A DNA stretch of 43,668 nt from Opitutaceae bacterium (GTDB lineage Bacteria; Verrucomicrobiota; Verrucomicrobiia; Opitutales; Opitutaceae). The DNA lies in NCBI GenBank assembly GCA_028281165.1, contig JANQKI010000219.1:1-43668 (forward strand), read 5' to 3'. Below the pieces are notes generated by a model. It made no database searches. It was given only the letters and a program-made list of their open reading frames with translations, and was not told where the DNA came from. The translations under genes were made by a program, and so were the position numbers. Positions 17,356 through 26,062 of this stretch are shown piece by piece (position 1 is the first letter of the stretch; each line of letters begins with the position of its first letter).

Positions 17356-18168
17356 ATGGAGTGTGAAGCGAAAATCAAGGCCTTGATCGTCGACGATGAA
17401 GCTCATGGAAGGAACGTTGTTCGCCTTATGCTTGAAAAGCATCCTGACATTGAGGTAGCTCAGGAGTGTTCGAATGGCCTTGAAGCCAAAGAGGCTATCG
17501 TGGCGTCGCGACCGAATCTCGTTTTCTTAGACATTCGCATGCCTGGGCTAGATGGCATCAGCATGCTCAAGCAGCTAGCCCCGGAGGAGCGTCCTTACAT
17601 TGTATTCATAACGGCATACGATCAATATGCTTTGAAAGCTTTCGAAGAGCACGCCTTCGATTATCTTCTCAAGCCGTTCGACCAGGAGCGATTCGATGCG
17701 ACGCTAGACCGCGTAAGGGAGCAAATCGCTCAGTGTGAAGAAGCGGCATTTGGACGAAGGCTGAAACATTTTCTCGATCAGAACAGTGTGACTTCTGAAA
17801 GTGCTAGCGAGGATGCTCAAACTCCATCCAAGCCTCAACAGGATCGACTGGTCATCAAAGAGAGTGGTCGCGTGTTCTTTGTCAACCCCAAGGAGGTAGA
17901 CTGGCTCGAGGCGGCGGGGAACTACGTTTCGCTTCACGTCGGGAAGAAAACGCATATGATTTACGAGACAATGGGGAGCATGGAACAGAAATTGGATCCA
18001 AGCAAATTTGTGCGTATTCACCGTTCTACTATTGTGAACGTTGACAGCATCAAGGAAATGCAGTCCCATTTCAATGGGGAATATATCGTAATCTTGAATA
18101 CGGGAGACAAGCTTAAGCTAAGTCGAAGCTATCGCGAAAAAGCTAAAACCGCTTTAGGGCTGAGCTAG
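17356..18168 (+). CDS. LytTR-family response regulator
   Basis: A 270-residue regulator with an N-terminal receiver domain (acidic pair D13/D14, phospho-acceptor D59 in FLDIRMPG, T86, K106 in LLKPFD) and a C-terminal LytTR DNA-binding domain (about 165-268) with DWLEAAGNYVSLHVG, FVRIHRSTIVN and LSRSYRE motifs. It is the partner of the preceding kinase. LytTR proteins usually bind direct-repeat sites and control envelope or exported-protein genes. Targets are not evident; nearby candidates are the secreted esterase before the pair and the ankyrin gene after it. Confidence 0.92.
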   Translation: MECEAKIKALIVDDEAHGRNVVRLMLEKHPDIEVAQECSNGLEAKEAIVASRPNLVFLDIRMPGLDGISMLKQLAPEERPYIVFITAYDQYALKAFEEHAFDYLLKPFDQERFDATLDRVREQIAQCEEAAFGRRLKHFLDQNSVTSESASEDAQTPSKPQQDRLVIKESGRVFFVNPKEVDWLEAAGNYVSLHVGKKTHMIYETMGSMEQKLDPSKFVRIHRSTIVNVDSIKEMQSHFNGEYIVILNTGDKLKLSRSYREKAKTALGLS

Positions 18169-18211
18169 GGTAGAGTATTCCTTTTTGTATCTCCCTGCGT
18201 CATTTTCATTT

Positions 18212-18223
18212 CTATTCGAATAG
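18212..18223. promoter_or_regulatory. 12-bp palindrome CTATTCGAATAG
   Basis: A perfect palindrome in the 118-bp gap between the response regulator and the ankyrin gene, followed by a small CGGT-agcc-ACCG hairpin. It may be an operator for the ankyrin gene; LytTR proteins normally prefer direct repeats, so the binder is unknown. Confidence 0.3.
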
Positions 18224-18286
18224 CGGTAGCCACCGTTTATCATATTCAGCCTGCTTTCTTTTCCAGACTGGATACCGTTTTTCTCT

Positions 18287-18994
18287 ATGAAGCGGATAAA
18301 TCGTAAGAAGTTTCTGGGAAAGGCTGTTGCAGGTGGGTTGTTTGTGGCTGGGAACGGAGTCGCTTACGGTCAAAATGCTTCTGAGGATAGTGAGCCCAGG
18401 AGGCCTCGAGAACGGAGGAGAAAGCCTCAGCTTGAATCGGATCTTGTCCTAAAGACGGTACGTTCCGCCCATGGTGAGATCGAGGCGGTTAAAGACTTGC
18501 TCTCTCAAGAGCCAAGGCTTGCTAATGCCACCTGGGATTGGGGCGGAGGCGACTGGGAAACGGCTTTGGGAGCAGCATCGCACATGGGTAGGAGGGACAT
18601 TGCGATGCTGCTTTTGGAGCATGGAGCTCGTAAGGATATTTTCAATATGGCGATGATGGGGGAATTTTCTTCCGTTAAAGCTATAGTAGGTTCAGACAAG
18701 AATATCGTTCACGTTCCGGGTCCTCACAACATAGCCCTTGCTTTTCATGCCATTTTTAGCGGTAGCATAGAGATGGTCGCGTATTTGAAATCCAATGGCG
18801 CGAAAATGAAACGAGGTTTTATAAGACCTGCTGTAGAGACTGGAAACTATTCCATGACGGAATGGCTCTTGGATAACGGCGTTGCGCATGATGGAAAGCC
18901 GATTTTCTTGGGCAAAAGCGCTGCGGAGATTGCGATCGAAAAGGGGCGCAACGATATCGCAGAACTTCTTAATTCGAGACTAAACGAGGGTTAG
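18287..18994 (+). CDS. Exported ankyrin-repeat protein
   Basis: A 235-residue protein. The N-terminus (NRKKFLGKAVAGG then a hydrophobic run and VAYGQNA) looks like a Tat signal peptide, but the second arginine of the twin pair is lysine, so export by Tat is uncertain. After a basic, proline-rich linker (about 30-48) come ankyrin-type repeats, for example ALGAASHMGRRDIAMLLLEHGA and AAEIAIEKGRNDIAELLNS. Ankyrin repeats mediate protein contacts; no catalytic domain is seen. It follows the two-component pair by 118 bp. Confidence 0.75.
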   Translation: MKRINRKKFLGKAVAGGLFVAGNGVAYGQNASEDSEPRRPRERRRKPQLESDLVLKTVRSAHGEIEAVKDLLSQEPRLANATWDWGGGDWETALGAASHMGRRDIAMLLLEHGARKDIFNMAMMGEFSSVKAIVGSDKNIVHVPGPHNIALAFHAIFSGSIEMVAYLKSNGAKMKRGFIRPAVETGNYSMTEWLLDNGVAHDGKPIFLGKSAAEIAIEKGRNDIAELLNSRLNEG

Positions 18995-19141
18995 ATCGAG
19001 CAAGTCGAAATTTTAAAGATCCCTTAGGCGGCGCTGGTATCCTACTATTCAGCGATACGTTTTTCTATCGTCCTCTTAGGTAGAGGCTCCTATCGTTAAT
19101 AATCAAGAAGTTAGAGCTATCTGCTCATTTGAGGCAGCTAG

Positions 19142-19212
19142 GGTAAAGGTATTAGGGCATGAGCCGAATCTGGCTATGTTGCTGAGGAAGTTTACCTGTA
19201 ACGCTCTAATAC
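19142..19212 (+). ncRNA. Candidate structured leader of the thioredoxin-like gene
   Basis: GTATTAGGGC (19149-19158) can pair with GCTCTAATAC (19203-19212) in a 10-bp helix with one G-U pair. Inside it, AGCC-gaatct-GGCT (19162-19175), extended by two or three pairs past a bulge, makes a hairpin. GGTAAA (19142-19147) can pair with TTTACC (19191-19196), which would form a pseudoknot. The outer helix ends 7 nt before the ATG at 19220, covering the place where a ribosome binding site would be. It matches no riboswitch class that I recognise. Confidence 0.3.
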
Positions 19213-19219
19213 TTGCCAG

Positions 19220-19861
19220 ATGAAATTTGCTGCCTGTCATCGAAGGTTTCTGAAAGCGATTCTTTTTGCCGCTTCGTTTTTTTTCGCATTGGAAAGCCCA
19301 GCTCCTGGAGCGATAGAAAAAGGAGATCCCTATGGGATGGTTTTAGCGGAATTTGGAAAGCCGGAAAGCGAGATAATGGCGGGCTCCGTGCAGATCCTGG
19401 TTTACGATACGCTTCGAGTTAAGATCAAGGACGACAAGGTATTCGCGGTTGAGAAGGTAAAGTTCTATCCGACAGGATCAAAGTCTGGTGGGGCTCCTTC
19501 CCATCCAACCCCTAAAATTTACGCTAGGAAAGTGGTCGAGATTCGAAATGACGGCATGCAGGAGAATATTCGTCGGCTTATCGTTCCTGGAAAGGTGACC
19601 ATTGTCGACTTCTTTGCGGATTGGTGCGGTCCTTGTCGCAGCATGGATCCCAAACTTAAAAAGCTTGCTGAGACCAATCCCGATGTCTACTTGCGGAAGG
19701 TTGATATTGTTAATTGGCAGTCTCCGATCGTTAAGCAGATGGGGATAACCTTCGTGCCAAATGTCGCCGTCTATGATGGATCTGGCAAGCTGATGGGCAA
19801 ACCGACTTCCCGGTATTCCGATATCGCAAATCAAGTAAGAACGGCGAGTCGTCGTTTGTAA
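19220..19861 (+). CDS. Secreted thioredoxin-like protein with N-terminal SmpA-like segment
   Basis: A 213-residue exported protein. A signal peptide (about 1-31) is followed by a small domain (about 35-85) with GMVLAEFGKPESE...LVYDTLRVKI, resembling the SmpA/BamE-like pattern found in small envelope lipoproteins. A proline-rich linker (88-100) leads to a thioredoxin domain (about 105-213) with the redox motif WCGPC (C136, C139) and a cis-proline in GITFVPN. It is likely a periplasmic disulphide reductase or a carrier of reducing power. No Shine-Dalgarno is visible; the leader may be structured. Confidence 0.83.
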   Translation: MKFAACHRRFLKAILFAASFFFALESPAPGAIEKGDPYGMVLAEFGKPESEIMAGSVQILVYDTLRVKIKDDKVFAVEKVKFYPTGSKSGGAPSHPTPKIYARKVVEIRNDGMQENIRRLIVPGKVTIVDFFADWCGPCRSMDPKLKKLAETNPDVYLRKVDIVNWQSPIVKQMGITFVPNVAVYDGSGKLMGKPTSRYSDIANQVRTASRRL

Positions 19862-20068
19862 ACGAAAATAGGATACATTTGGGCAATCGGCTTTGCCTAA
19901 AAAGCGTCTATGGATTCGTTCTCCTGCCATTCATTGCAAGAAAGCGAGAACGATTAATGACCGGACTAGCTGACCACCTGTTCTCTAGCATTGTAAATCG
20001 GGGACAGAAGGGTAAGAAATATGGCCTTCATTTCCCAAAGTCTGAAACTTCCAAGCAAAGGACATCCC

Positions 20069-20959
20069 ATGACCCGAAAGAAAGCCTCGGATTTCGACCA
20101 AGAACTACTCGATCTTTACGACCGCTATGCTCATGGATTGTTAGATAGAAGAGGCTTTCTCGATAAAGCGACGAAGTTTGCAGCGGGTGGCGTTACGGCG
20201 GCGGCTTTGCTGGAAATGTTGAGTCCTCATTATTCTTGGGCTCAACAAGTGGTTCCTGACGATTCGCGATTAAGCGTAGGCTACGAGGAGTACGAATCTC
20301 CTAAAGGCCACGGAACGATGAAAGGCTATTTGGCCAAGCCTGCTGATCCTCAAGGGAAACTACCCGCTGTATTGGTAATTCACGAGAACCGTGGCCTGAA
20401 CCCTTATATCGAGGATGTAGTGCGACGGGTTGCCGTAGCGGGCTATCTTGCCTTTGGTCCGGATGCTTTGACTCCTTTAGGCGGGTATCCAGGAAACGAT
20501 GACGAAGGTCGCTCAATGCAGCGGCAATTGGATCGCGATAAGATCACTGAAGATTTTATTGCTGCCGCTGAGTATTTGCATACTCATTCTTTAGGGAATG
20601 GAACCGTAGGAGTGGTCGGCTTCTGTTTCGGAGGAGGCATGTCGAACACATTAGCGGCGCGGCTTCCCGAAATTATCAAAGCGGCGGTTCCGTTTTATGG
20701 CCGCCAGCCTGCTGTGGAAGATGTTCCTAGAATCAAAGCGCCTCTTTTGCTGCAGTACGCAGAGTTAGACAGGCGGGTCAACGAAGGTTGGCCGGCTTAC
20801 GAGGCAGCTCTCAAGGAACATGCAATCAACTATACGGCTCACATGTATCCAGGCGCTAATCACGGTTTCCATAATGATACAACACCTCGTTACGACAAAG
20901 AAGCAGCCGAGCTTGCCTGGAGTCGGACCATCGCCTTTTTTGACGAGCATTTGAAATAG
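20069..20959 (+). CDS. Tat-exported dienelactone hydrolase family protein (YghX-like)
   Basis: A 296-residue alpha/beta hydrolase. The ATG at 20069 has AAAGGA at a good distance; a start at 20021 would add 16 poor residues. The N-terminus carries a twin-arginine motif (DRRGFLDKA, arginines 27-28), a hydrophobic segment and an AQQ cleavage site. The body closely follows E. coli Ygh[25 protein letters not shown], nucleophile C186 in GFCFGGG, an aspartate in [11 protein letters not shown] and a histidine in GANHGFHND. Family members open lactone or dienelactone rings; the real substrate of the YghX branch is unknown. Confidence 0.87.
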   Translation: MTRKKASDFDQELLDLYDRYAHGLLDRRGFLDKATKFAAGGVTAAALLEMLSPHYSWAQQVVPDDSRLSVGYEEYESPKGHGTMKGYLAKPADPQGKLPAVLVIHENRGLNPYIEDVVRRVAVAGYLAFGPDALTPLGGYPGNDDEGRSMQRQLDRDKITEDFIAAAEYLHTHSLGNGTVGVVGFCFGGGMSNTLAARLPEIIKAAVPFYGRQPAVEDVPRIKAPLLLQYAELDRRVNEGWPAYEAALKEHAINYTAHMYPGANHGFHNDTTPRYDKEAAELAWSRTIAFFDEHLK

Positions 20960-21090
20960 GTTTATCTTCAAGATAGTCCAATAACTTTAACTACGTTTTC
21001 TTAATCCTGCGCTAGGTGGCATGAGGCCTCTTCGAAGAATTCAAGTGCAGTCTTGGCATTGTTGAAACTTCGATTTAGCTTCGTTTCCTA

Positions 21091-22170
21091 ATGGAAGACC
21101 TTGCCGAAGCTTACGATACCTCGATCCAATGGTTGCCGATACTGGTTACCATCATTGTTTCTGGAGTTGTTCTTGTATTCACTGATAAGGTGATACGACG
21201 CAGGGCATCGAAGCTGGGAAGACAAAATAATTTTTCTCGTCAGATAACGCTAATCGTTCTCACGGCTATCGCGGTTGCCTCACTGATCTTGTCTCTACCA
21301 ATTAAGGAAGGCATGAAGGACCAGCTCTTTGGCCTTTTGGGTCTGGCGATAACAGCGATCATAGCTCTTTCCTCTACAACCTTTGTCTCGAATGCAATGG
21401 CTGGTCTCATGTCTCGCTCAGTGGGTTCGTTCTGGGCTGGGGATTTTATCCGTGTTAATGAGCACTTCGGTCGCGTTACCGAGCGGGGCCTCTTCCATAC
21501 GGAAATCCAGACTGCTGATCGCGATCTGATGACGATTCCTAATTTATACTTGGTCACGCATCCTGTTTCTGTGGTGCGCCGTTCAGGTACTGTTATATCA
21601 GCGACTGTTTCGCTAGGCTATGACCTGGATCATGAAGAGGTGGAGCCTCTGCTCTTGAATGCGGCAAAGCGGGCGGAGCTAGAAGACCCCTTTGTTCAAG
21701 TTATGGAGCTGGGCGATTTTTCCGTAAGCTATCGAGTGGCTGGCTTTCTGAAAGAGGTCACTCGTCTTGTATCGTGTCGATCCCGTTTGAATGTCCAAGT
21801 CTTGGATACACTGCATCAAGCGGGGATTGAAATCGTTTCTCCATCCGTTATGGCTCAACGACCGTTGGCGGACGATGTTCGACTGTTGCCTGAGAGCGAT
21901 GGAGGCACTCTGTATCGATCAACGAGGAGACGAGAACAGCTGCCAGAGGAGCGTATCTTCGATAAAGCTGAGCGGGCTGCGGAGCGGGAGAGGCTGCAAG
22001 CCGAGCGAGCCCAATTGGCTCAGGAAATCGATGAGCAAAAGAAGGCTCATGGGATTGAAGATCTAGATAAGGAAACGGACCTGCCCTCAGGGTTGGCCCA
22101 GCGTGGCATACGTATTCAGGCTATCGATAAAAAGCTCGAATTAATGAGTAAAGACTTGGACAAAAGTTAG
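21091..22170 (+). CDS. MscS-family mechanosensitive channel
   Basis: A 359-residue channel protein with three hydrophobic segments (about 15-35, 48-68 and 78-110). The third is followed by the pore/beta-domain region TTFVSNAMAGLMSRSVGSFWAGDFIRV, typical of MscS. A soluble beta and alpha/beta domain (about 110-260) comes next, then a long charged coiled-coil tail (about 290-359) rich in Glu, Arg and Lys, which standard MscS lacks. MscS channels open on membrane tension to release osmolytes. It is a single gene between two unrelated neighbours. Confidence 0.87.
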   Translation: MEDLAEAYDTSIQWLPILVTIIVSGVVLVFTDKVIRRRASKLGRQNNFSRQITLIVLTAIAVASLILSLPIKEGMKDQLFGLLGLAITAIIALSSTTFVSNAMAGLMSRSVGSFWAGDFIRVNEHFGRVTERGLFHTEIQTADRDLMTIPNLYLVTHPVSVVRRSGTVISATVSLGYDLDHEEVEPLLLNAAKRAELEDPFVQVMELGDFSVSYRVAGFLKEVTRLVSCRSRLNVQVLDTLHQAGIEIVSPSVMAQRPLADDVRLLPESDGGTLYRSTRRREQLPEERIFDKAERAAERERLQAERAQLAQEIDEQKKAHGIEDLDKETDLPSGLAQRGIRIQAIDKKLELMSKDLDKS

Positions 22171-22303
22171 GCATGAGTCGCTTCTGATGGGATCTTTCGA
22201 GTGCGAGACAAGGCGCCTCCTCGAATTCCTGGACAGCTTTTAAATTAGTCTAGGACCATTTTCTCTTCAGGTTAACACCGAGTGAAATCTTCATTTTTCT
22301 TTT

Positions 22304-22398
22304 TGTAACTCTTTGGGTTACAGTGCCTTATTAAGCAATTGCTAAACTGCTTGGATTTCCTGCCTTTGCGTTAAGACGGCCTGGAAACGGTCGTTTTT
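22304..22398 (+). promoter_or_regulatory. Hairpin-rich leader of the chemotaxis receptor gene
   Basis: Three dyads lie in under 100 bp: TGTAAC-7nt-GTTACA (22304-22322), AGCAATTGCT (22334-22343) and GACGGCC-TGGAAAC-GGTCGTT with two G-U pairs (22375-22395). The last runs into TTTTT (22394-22398), so it looks like a weak intrinsic terminator 39 nt before the start codon, possibly an attenuator. Confidence 0.3.
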
Positions 22399-22436
22399 GA
22401 TGCTATAGCAAGCAACGTTTTTCCCCAGCAAGTAAC

Positions 22437-24101
22437 ATGAAACTCAGTACCAAGATTCAAGCAGCAGCCGCTATCGCCTGCGCCCTTATGGCGATTGCCT
22501 GTTTATCAACTGTCTTCATAACCTCAAAGCATAATCGAATCAAAAGCCTACATCAAGAGATGAGTGGCATTCTCGCTCAAGCGGACGATGTTATGGACAG
22601 TATGGATAAAATGCATACAAGTGGGGCTTTTGATGTTCCTGGCATGCTAGAAGAGGCGAGAGAGAAGAGCGCTGGTCGACCGTTAAACCAGGTATATAAA
22701 GGAACAGCGTTTTACCGGACAATACCGGTTGTTGCCGCGTGGAATTCAGTGGAAGGCATTTCCCAGAGATACGGGTATGAATTTCATATTCCTACTGCTC
22801 CTGGCGTTGCCGCTCGGAATCCCAAAAATGAATACGGTGACGAATTCGTAGATATCTTCCAGTCATTCAGACAAGGTCAAAGCGAATATTTAAAAATCGA
22901 TAAAAAGCATGACGAGATCATTGCTGCTAGTCCTGTAACACTCCGTGAAAGTTGTCTTGATTGTCATGGAAATCCAAGCGCGAGTCCTACGGCAGATGGT
23001 TTGGACTTGTTGGGCTTCAAAATGGAAGGCATGAGGGAAGGGGACATTAAAGGGGCTTTCGTGTTGAAAGGCAAACTATCAGACGATCCGGTTATTGCAG
23101 CAACCATGACCAAGGCTTCCATTGCTTGTTTTTTGATTCTCGCGATCGTTTCCGGTGGCTTCTATGTATTCAACAATCGCTTCGTCGCCAAACCCATCAG
23201 AGAAACAATTTCCCGTTTAGAGGCGACTTCGGAAAAAACGTCTACGGCTTCCAATGAAGTTTCAAGAGCTAGCGAAACGCTTGCCAACGGAGCGAGTGAA
23301 CAGGCAGCTTCCATCGAGGAGACCGTTTCTTCGTTGGAAAGTCTCGCTCAAATGACAAAGGGCAATTCTTCGGCAACCATAGACGCTAAGGACACAACCA
23401 AGCGAGCTCGAGCTTCAGTTGAAGAAGGAGAGGAGAAAATGCGGAATATGATCCAAGCTATGAATACTATCAAGGATTCTAGCGATAATATTTCCAACAT
23501 TCTCAAAACGATCGACGAGATCGCTTTCCAAACAAACATTCTGGCTTTAAATGCCGCAGTCGAAGCAGCTCGAGCAGGAGAAGCCGGCGCTGGGTTCGCT
23601 GTAGTGGCGGATGAAGTACGTAGCCTAGCTCAACGTAGCGCAAGCGCTGCCAACGAAACGGCTGGAAAGTTGCAAGAGTCGATCAGCAACAGCGAACTTG
23701 GGGTGCAAGTAAGCGAGTCGGTTCGTCAAAGTTTGGAAGCGATTCACAATGATGTCGAAAGCATTGATAATTTTATGACGAGCATTGCTCAATCTTCTCA
23801 AGAGCAATCAGAGGGAATTGACCAAATCCATAGCGCGATGGCTCAGATGAATGCAGTAACGCAGAGCAATGCCGCTAATGCGGAAGAAACAGCGTCAGCC
23901 TCAAAAGATCTGTACGCTCAAAGCTGCGAACTGCATAAGCTGGTTGAAGGTATGAAAAATCTGGTTAGCAATGAAGATGCTCCTGCTAAAATGCTTCCAA
24001 GTAGTGATTTTTCAACTTCAGAATTTTCGATAGATTCCAAATCTTCTCAAGTACCAGCTCCTCGTATCCAGAAAGAGGACTTCATCGACTGGACGAACTG
24101 A
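22437..24101 (+). CDS. Methyl-accepting chemotaxis protein with haem-motif DUF3365 sensor
   Basis: A 554-residue receptor. Transmembrane helix 1 is at about 9-29. A periplasmic DUF3365 (Tll0287-like) sensor domain spans about 35-215 and contains the c-type haem motif CLDCH at 173-177 and the [10 protein letters not shown] and YGYEFHIPT motifs. Transmembrane helix 2 is at about 221-243. The cytoplasmic signalling hairpin follows, with the highly conserved [20 protein letters not shown] tip. The covalent haem suggests redox or gas sensing. No che genes are in the window, so it feeds a chemosensory cluster elsewhere. The conventional HAMP domain appears short or absent between helix 2 and the signalling domain. 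Confidence 0.9.
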   Translation: MKLSTKIQAAAAIACALMAIACLSTVFITSKHNRIKSLHQEMSGILAQADDVMDSMDKMHTSGAFDVPGMLEEAREKSAGRPLNQVYKGTAFYRTIPVVAAWNSVEGISQRYGYEFHIPTAPGVAARNPKNEYGDEFVDIFQSFRQGQSEYLKIDKKHDEIIAASPVTLRESCLDCHGNPSASPTADGLDLLGFKMEGMREGDIKGAFVLKGKLSDDPVIAATMTKASIACFLILAIVSGGFYVFNNRFVAKPIRETISRLEATSEKTSTASNEVSRASETLANGASEQAASIEETVSSLESLAQMTKGNSSATIDAKDTTKRARASVEEGEEKMRNMIQAMNTIKDSSDNISNILKTIDEIAFQTNILALNAAVEAARAGEAGAGFAVVADEVRSLAQRSASAANETAGKLQESISNSELGVQVSESVRQSLEAIHNDVESIDNFMTSIAQSSQEQSEGIDQIHSAMAQMNAVTQSNAANAEETASASKDLYAQSCELHKLVEGMKNLVSNEDAPAKMLPSSDFSTSEFSIDSKSSQVPAPRIQKEDFIDWTN

Positions 24102-24122
24102 TTTTCCGTGCAGGAATCAGTT
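24096..24122 (+). terminator. Hairpin at the end of the chemotaxis receptor gene
   Basis: AACTGATT (24096-24103) and AATCAGTT (24115-24122) are perfect 8-bp arms with an 11-nt loop; an inner TTCC/GGAA pairing is an alternative. It overlaps the stop codon at 24099-24101. There is no strong T-tract, so it is a modest terminator candidate. Confidence 0.4.
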
Positions 24123-24518
24123 TCGAGGGATCCTGTTAAACCTGTCGACTAGATCCCTTCATTCATTGATAAAAGCTGCTGCTGCCATTTAGGTTCTCAA
24201 TGATGCTGGGCCTAAAGGGCGATGTTTCGCTTTGCCGCGAGCTCTTCAAAGAAAGCGTCTATGAACAAAAACCGATCAAAGGTAGTTGACCTAAGTTGGC
24301 TCATCCAAATCCCGGTATCAATCTAGGTTGGTGGTTTGCCGAGATCGATTCTAAGCAGATGGTCAGTGTTCACTATCTCTTAACCTATTTGAAGCGACAA
24401 CGTAACGTAGGCTTATTGGCGCCTCGATCACTCGTTTAATAATATGCCGCTTTTGGACAATGAGTGACCGCATCCCGTGCGAGACACTCCATTGGTCAAC
24501 TAGAAACGCCAAAGCCTC
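24123..24518. other. Intergenic region with no gene seen
   Basis: About 400 bp between the chemotaxis receptor and the GT25 gene. I see no frame with a plausible protein, no tRNA and no strong dyad beyond GGGATC/GATCCC with a long loop near 24130-24155. It presumably contains the promoter for the glycosyltransferase. Confidence 0.4.
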
Positions 24519-25376
24519 ATGGGATACCCGATTTTCATTATTAGTCTCGATCGCTGCGCTAATCGTTTTGATTTTGTGGCTAGTCAGTTGAATCAACAAG
24601 ATCTCGATTTTGAGCGTGTATCCGCTGTGGACGCTCGCGATTTCGATAAAGCCTTTATGCGAAAGTATCGTCGACGTTCAGGTTACTATCAATCGCTGTC
24701 GCCGGGCGAGATTGCATGTCATCTTAGCCATGGAAAGTGTTGGCAGCTCATTTTGGAAAGAGGATTAAGCGCTGCCGTAGTATTGGAGGACGACGTTAGG
24801 CTAGATCCGAATTTCAGCGCCGCTATTCAAAGCGCAGAAAATCTATCGAAGAATTGGGACTACTTGAAGCTTCATGGATCACGTCGGGGTTGGGTCGAAA
24901 CCGTTCGAGCCGACAACGGATTTAGCATCGTCAAATTTAGTCGCGTTCCCGGCTATACTTTTGCCCAGGTTGTCAACCGGGATGCAGCGGAGGCGTTGCT
25001 TGCCATGAATCTGCCCAAGGCTCGGCCTATTGATGTCGACCTCAAATGGCATTGGGAAATTCCTGTAGTTAGAATAAGAAATTTGTATCCAGAAATCGCA
25101 TTCGATGAATCCGACAATTTGGGAGGCAGCGTGATTGCCCAGCAGGGTCGAAAAGAAAGAGGCGATTTCCGTCTGCGTGTCTCGAAAGTCGCCTACAATC
25201 TTAATTTCGCTTGGAGAAACCTTGTCCAGAATATCAAGGATTTTGGGCTGATCGACGCTATTAAGCTGGAAAGAGGCGAACTTCGTGCAGGTCGATCGTC
25301 GCGATCTTCTGGTCCACTGGTCATGTCATCTAAAGAAGAAGTCTCCATGCGGCAATTCAGGACACTGCGTAGCTAA
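24519..25376 (+). CDS. Glycosyltransferase family 25 protein
   Basis: A 285-residue GT25 enzyme of the LPS galactosyltransferase (LgtB/Lex1) type. Motifs in order: IFIISLDRCANRFDFV at the N-terminus, SAVDARDF, LSPGEIACHLSHGKCW, the donor-site VLEDDVRLD, WDYLKLHG, RVPGYTFAQVVNRDAAEALL and PIDVDLKWHWE. Such enzymes add sugars to lipooligosaccharide or other envelope glycans in the cytoplasm. It has no neighbouring LPS cluster here. The C-terminal 60 residues are basic and may be a membrane or scaffold contact. Confidence 0.88.
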   Translation: MGYPIFIISLDRCANRFDFVASQLNQQDLDFERVSAVDARDFDKAFMRKYRRRSGYYQSLSPGEIACHLSHGKCWQLILERGLSAAVVLEDDVRLDPNFSAAIQSAENLSKNWDYLKLHGSRRGWVETVRADNGFSIVKFSRVPGYTFAQVVNRDAAEALLAMNLPKARPIDVDLKWHWEIPVVRIRNLYPEIAFDESDNLGGSVIAQQGRKERGDFRLRVSKVAYNLNFAWRNLVQNIKDFGLIDAIKLERGELRAGRSSRSSGPLVMSSKEEVSMRQFRTLRS

Positions 25377-25559
25377 TGAATCAGTTTGGTCCACTCAACA
25401 AGTCGCTTGATGGAAAGGATTTACTGGGTCTGGTTTGTATTTTGAGCCAATAGCCTTCCGGCCATTTTCATCGGATAGATAGAATAACGCCAATCAGGCT
25501 CAAGTAGACATTCTTGCTCCTTGAACCAGCTGGATGATTAGAAGAATTTTATTTAATCG

Positions 25560-25946
25560 TTATCTTCTCGAAAAGGAGTGCGTCTCTTCCCAATAGCGGT
25601 CGAGTATTCCATCCTTGAACTCGAAATAGATGGTTCTCTTTTCTTCTCGTTTACTACTTGTATCGAAGACGAAAAGGAGGGTGGAGTTTGAGCTTTTTAT
25701 CCGCTTCGAAGCGTATTTTAGAATAGATGTCGATTCATCGACGATTTCGCTAGCGGTCGGCTCTCCAAGCGTAGCCAAAATCCAGTCCTTAGAGGTCTTG
25801 CCGACTTCAACTCGCGCAAGGGTCTGATCTGACACCTGTTTGCCCATGACCTTAGTCGTTGAGTGAGAATGGATAACCGAGCATCCGGTTCCAAGCAGGA
25901 GAGAAGAGAGAAGAAGTGAAAGCAAACACAGATAACGAGTCTTCAT
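25560..25946 (-). CDS. Small SmpA-like lipoprotein
   Basis: From the ATG at 25946-25944 this is a 128-residue lipoprotein; AAAGGGA lies about 8 nt upstream, better than a start at 25973. A signal peptide with lipobox LGTGC is followed by a domain with VEVGKTSKDWILATLGEPT and a FEFKDGILDRY strand, the pattern seen in the SmpA/BamE-like superfamily. It probably sits at the outer membrane. A direct role in BAM is not shown. It is convergent with the GT25 gene. Confidence 0.72.
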   Translation of the reverse strand: MKTRYLCLLSLLLSSLLLGTGCSVIHSHSTTKVMGKQVSDQTLARVEVGKTSKDWILATLGEPTASEIVDESTSILKYASKRIKSSNSTLLFVFDTSSKREEKRTIYFEFKDGILDRYWEETHSFSRR

Positions 25947-26062
25947 TATAGTATCCCTTTGAATGTTACACACTTGAGGTTAGGATTCCTATGACGGGGC
26001 CCGTTTTGCGTTTATTCAAAAAAATGCGCGAGCTAATAACGCGTACGACTTGCAGGTCTGGT

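Noticed and set aside
19879-20148. 89-codon plus-strand frame before the dienelactone hydrolase
   Set aside because: It overlaps the hydrolase start in another frame and has a composition unlike a real protein.
21029-21038. TCTTCGAAGA palindrome before the MscS-like gene
   Set aside because: A 10-bp palindrome is expected several times in a window this size and nothing else supports it.
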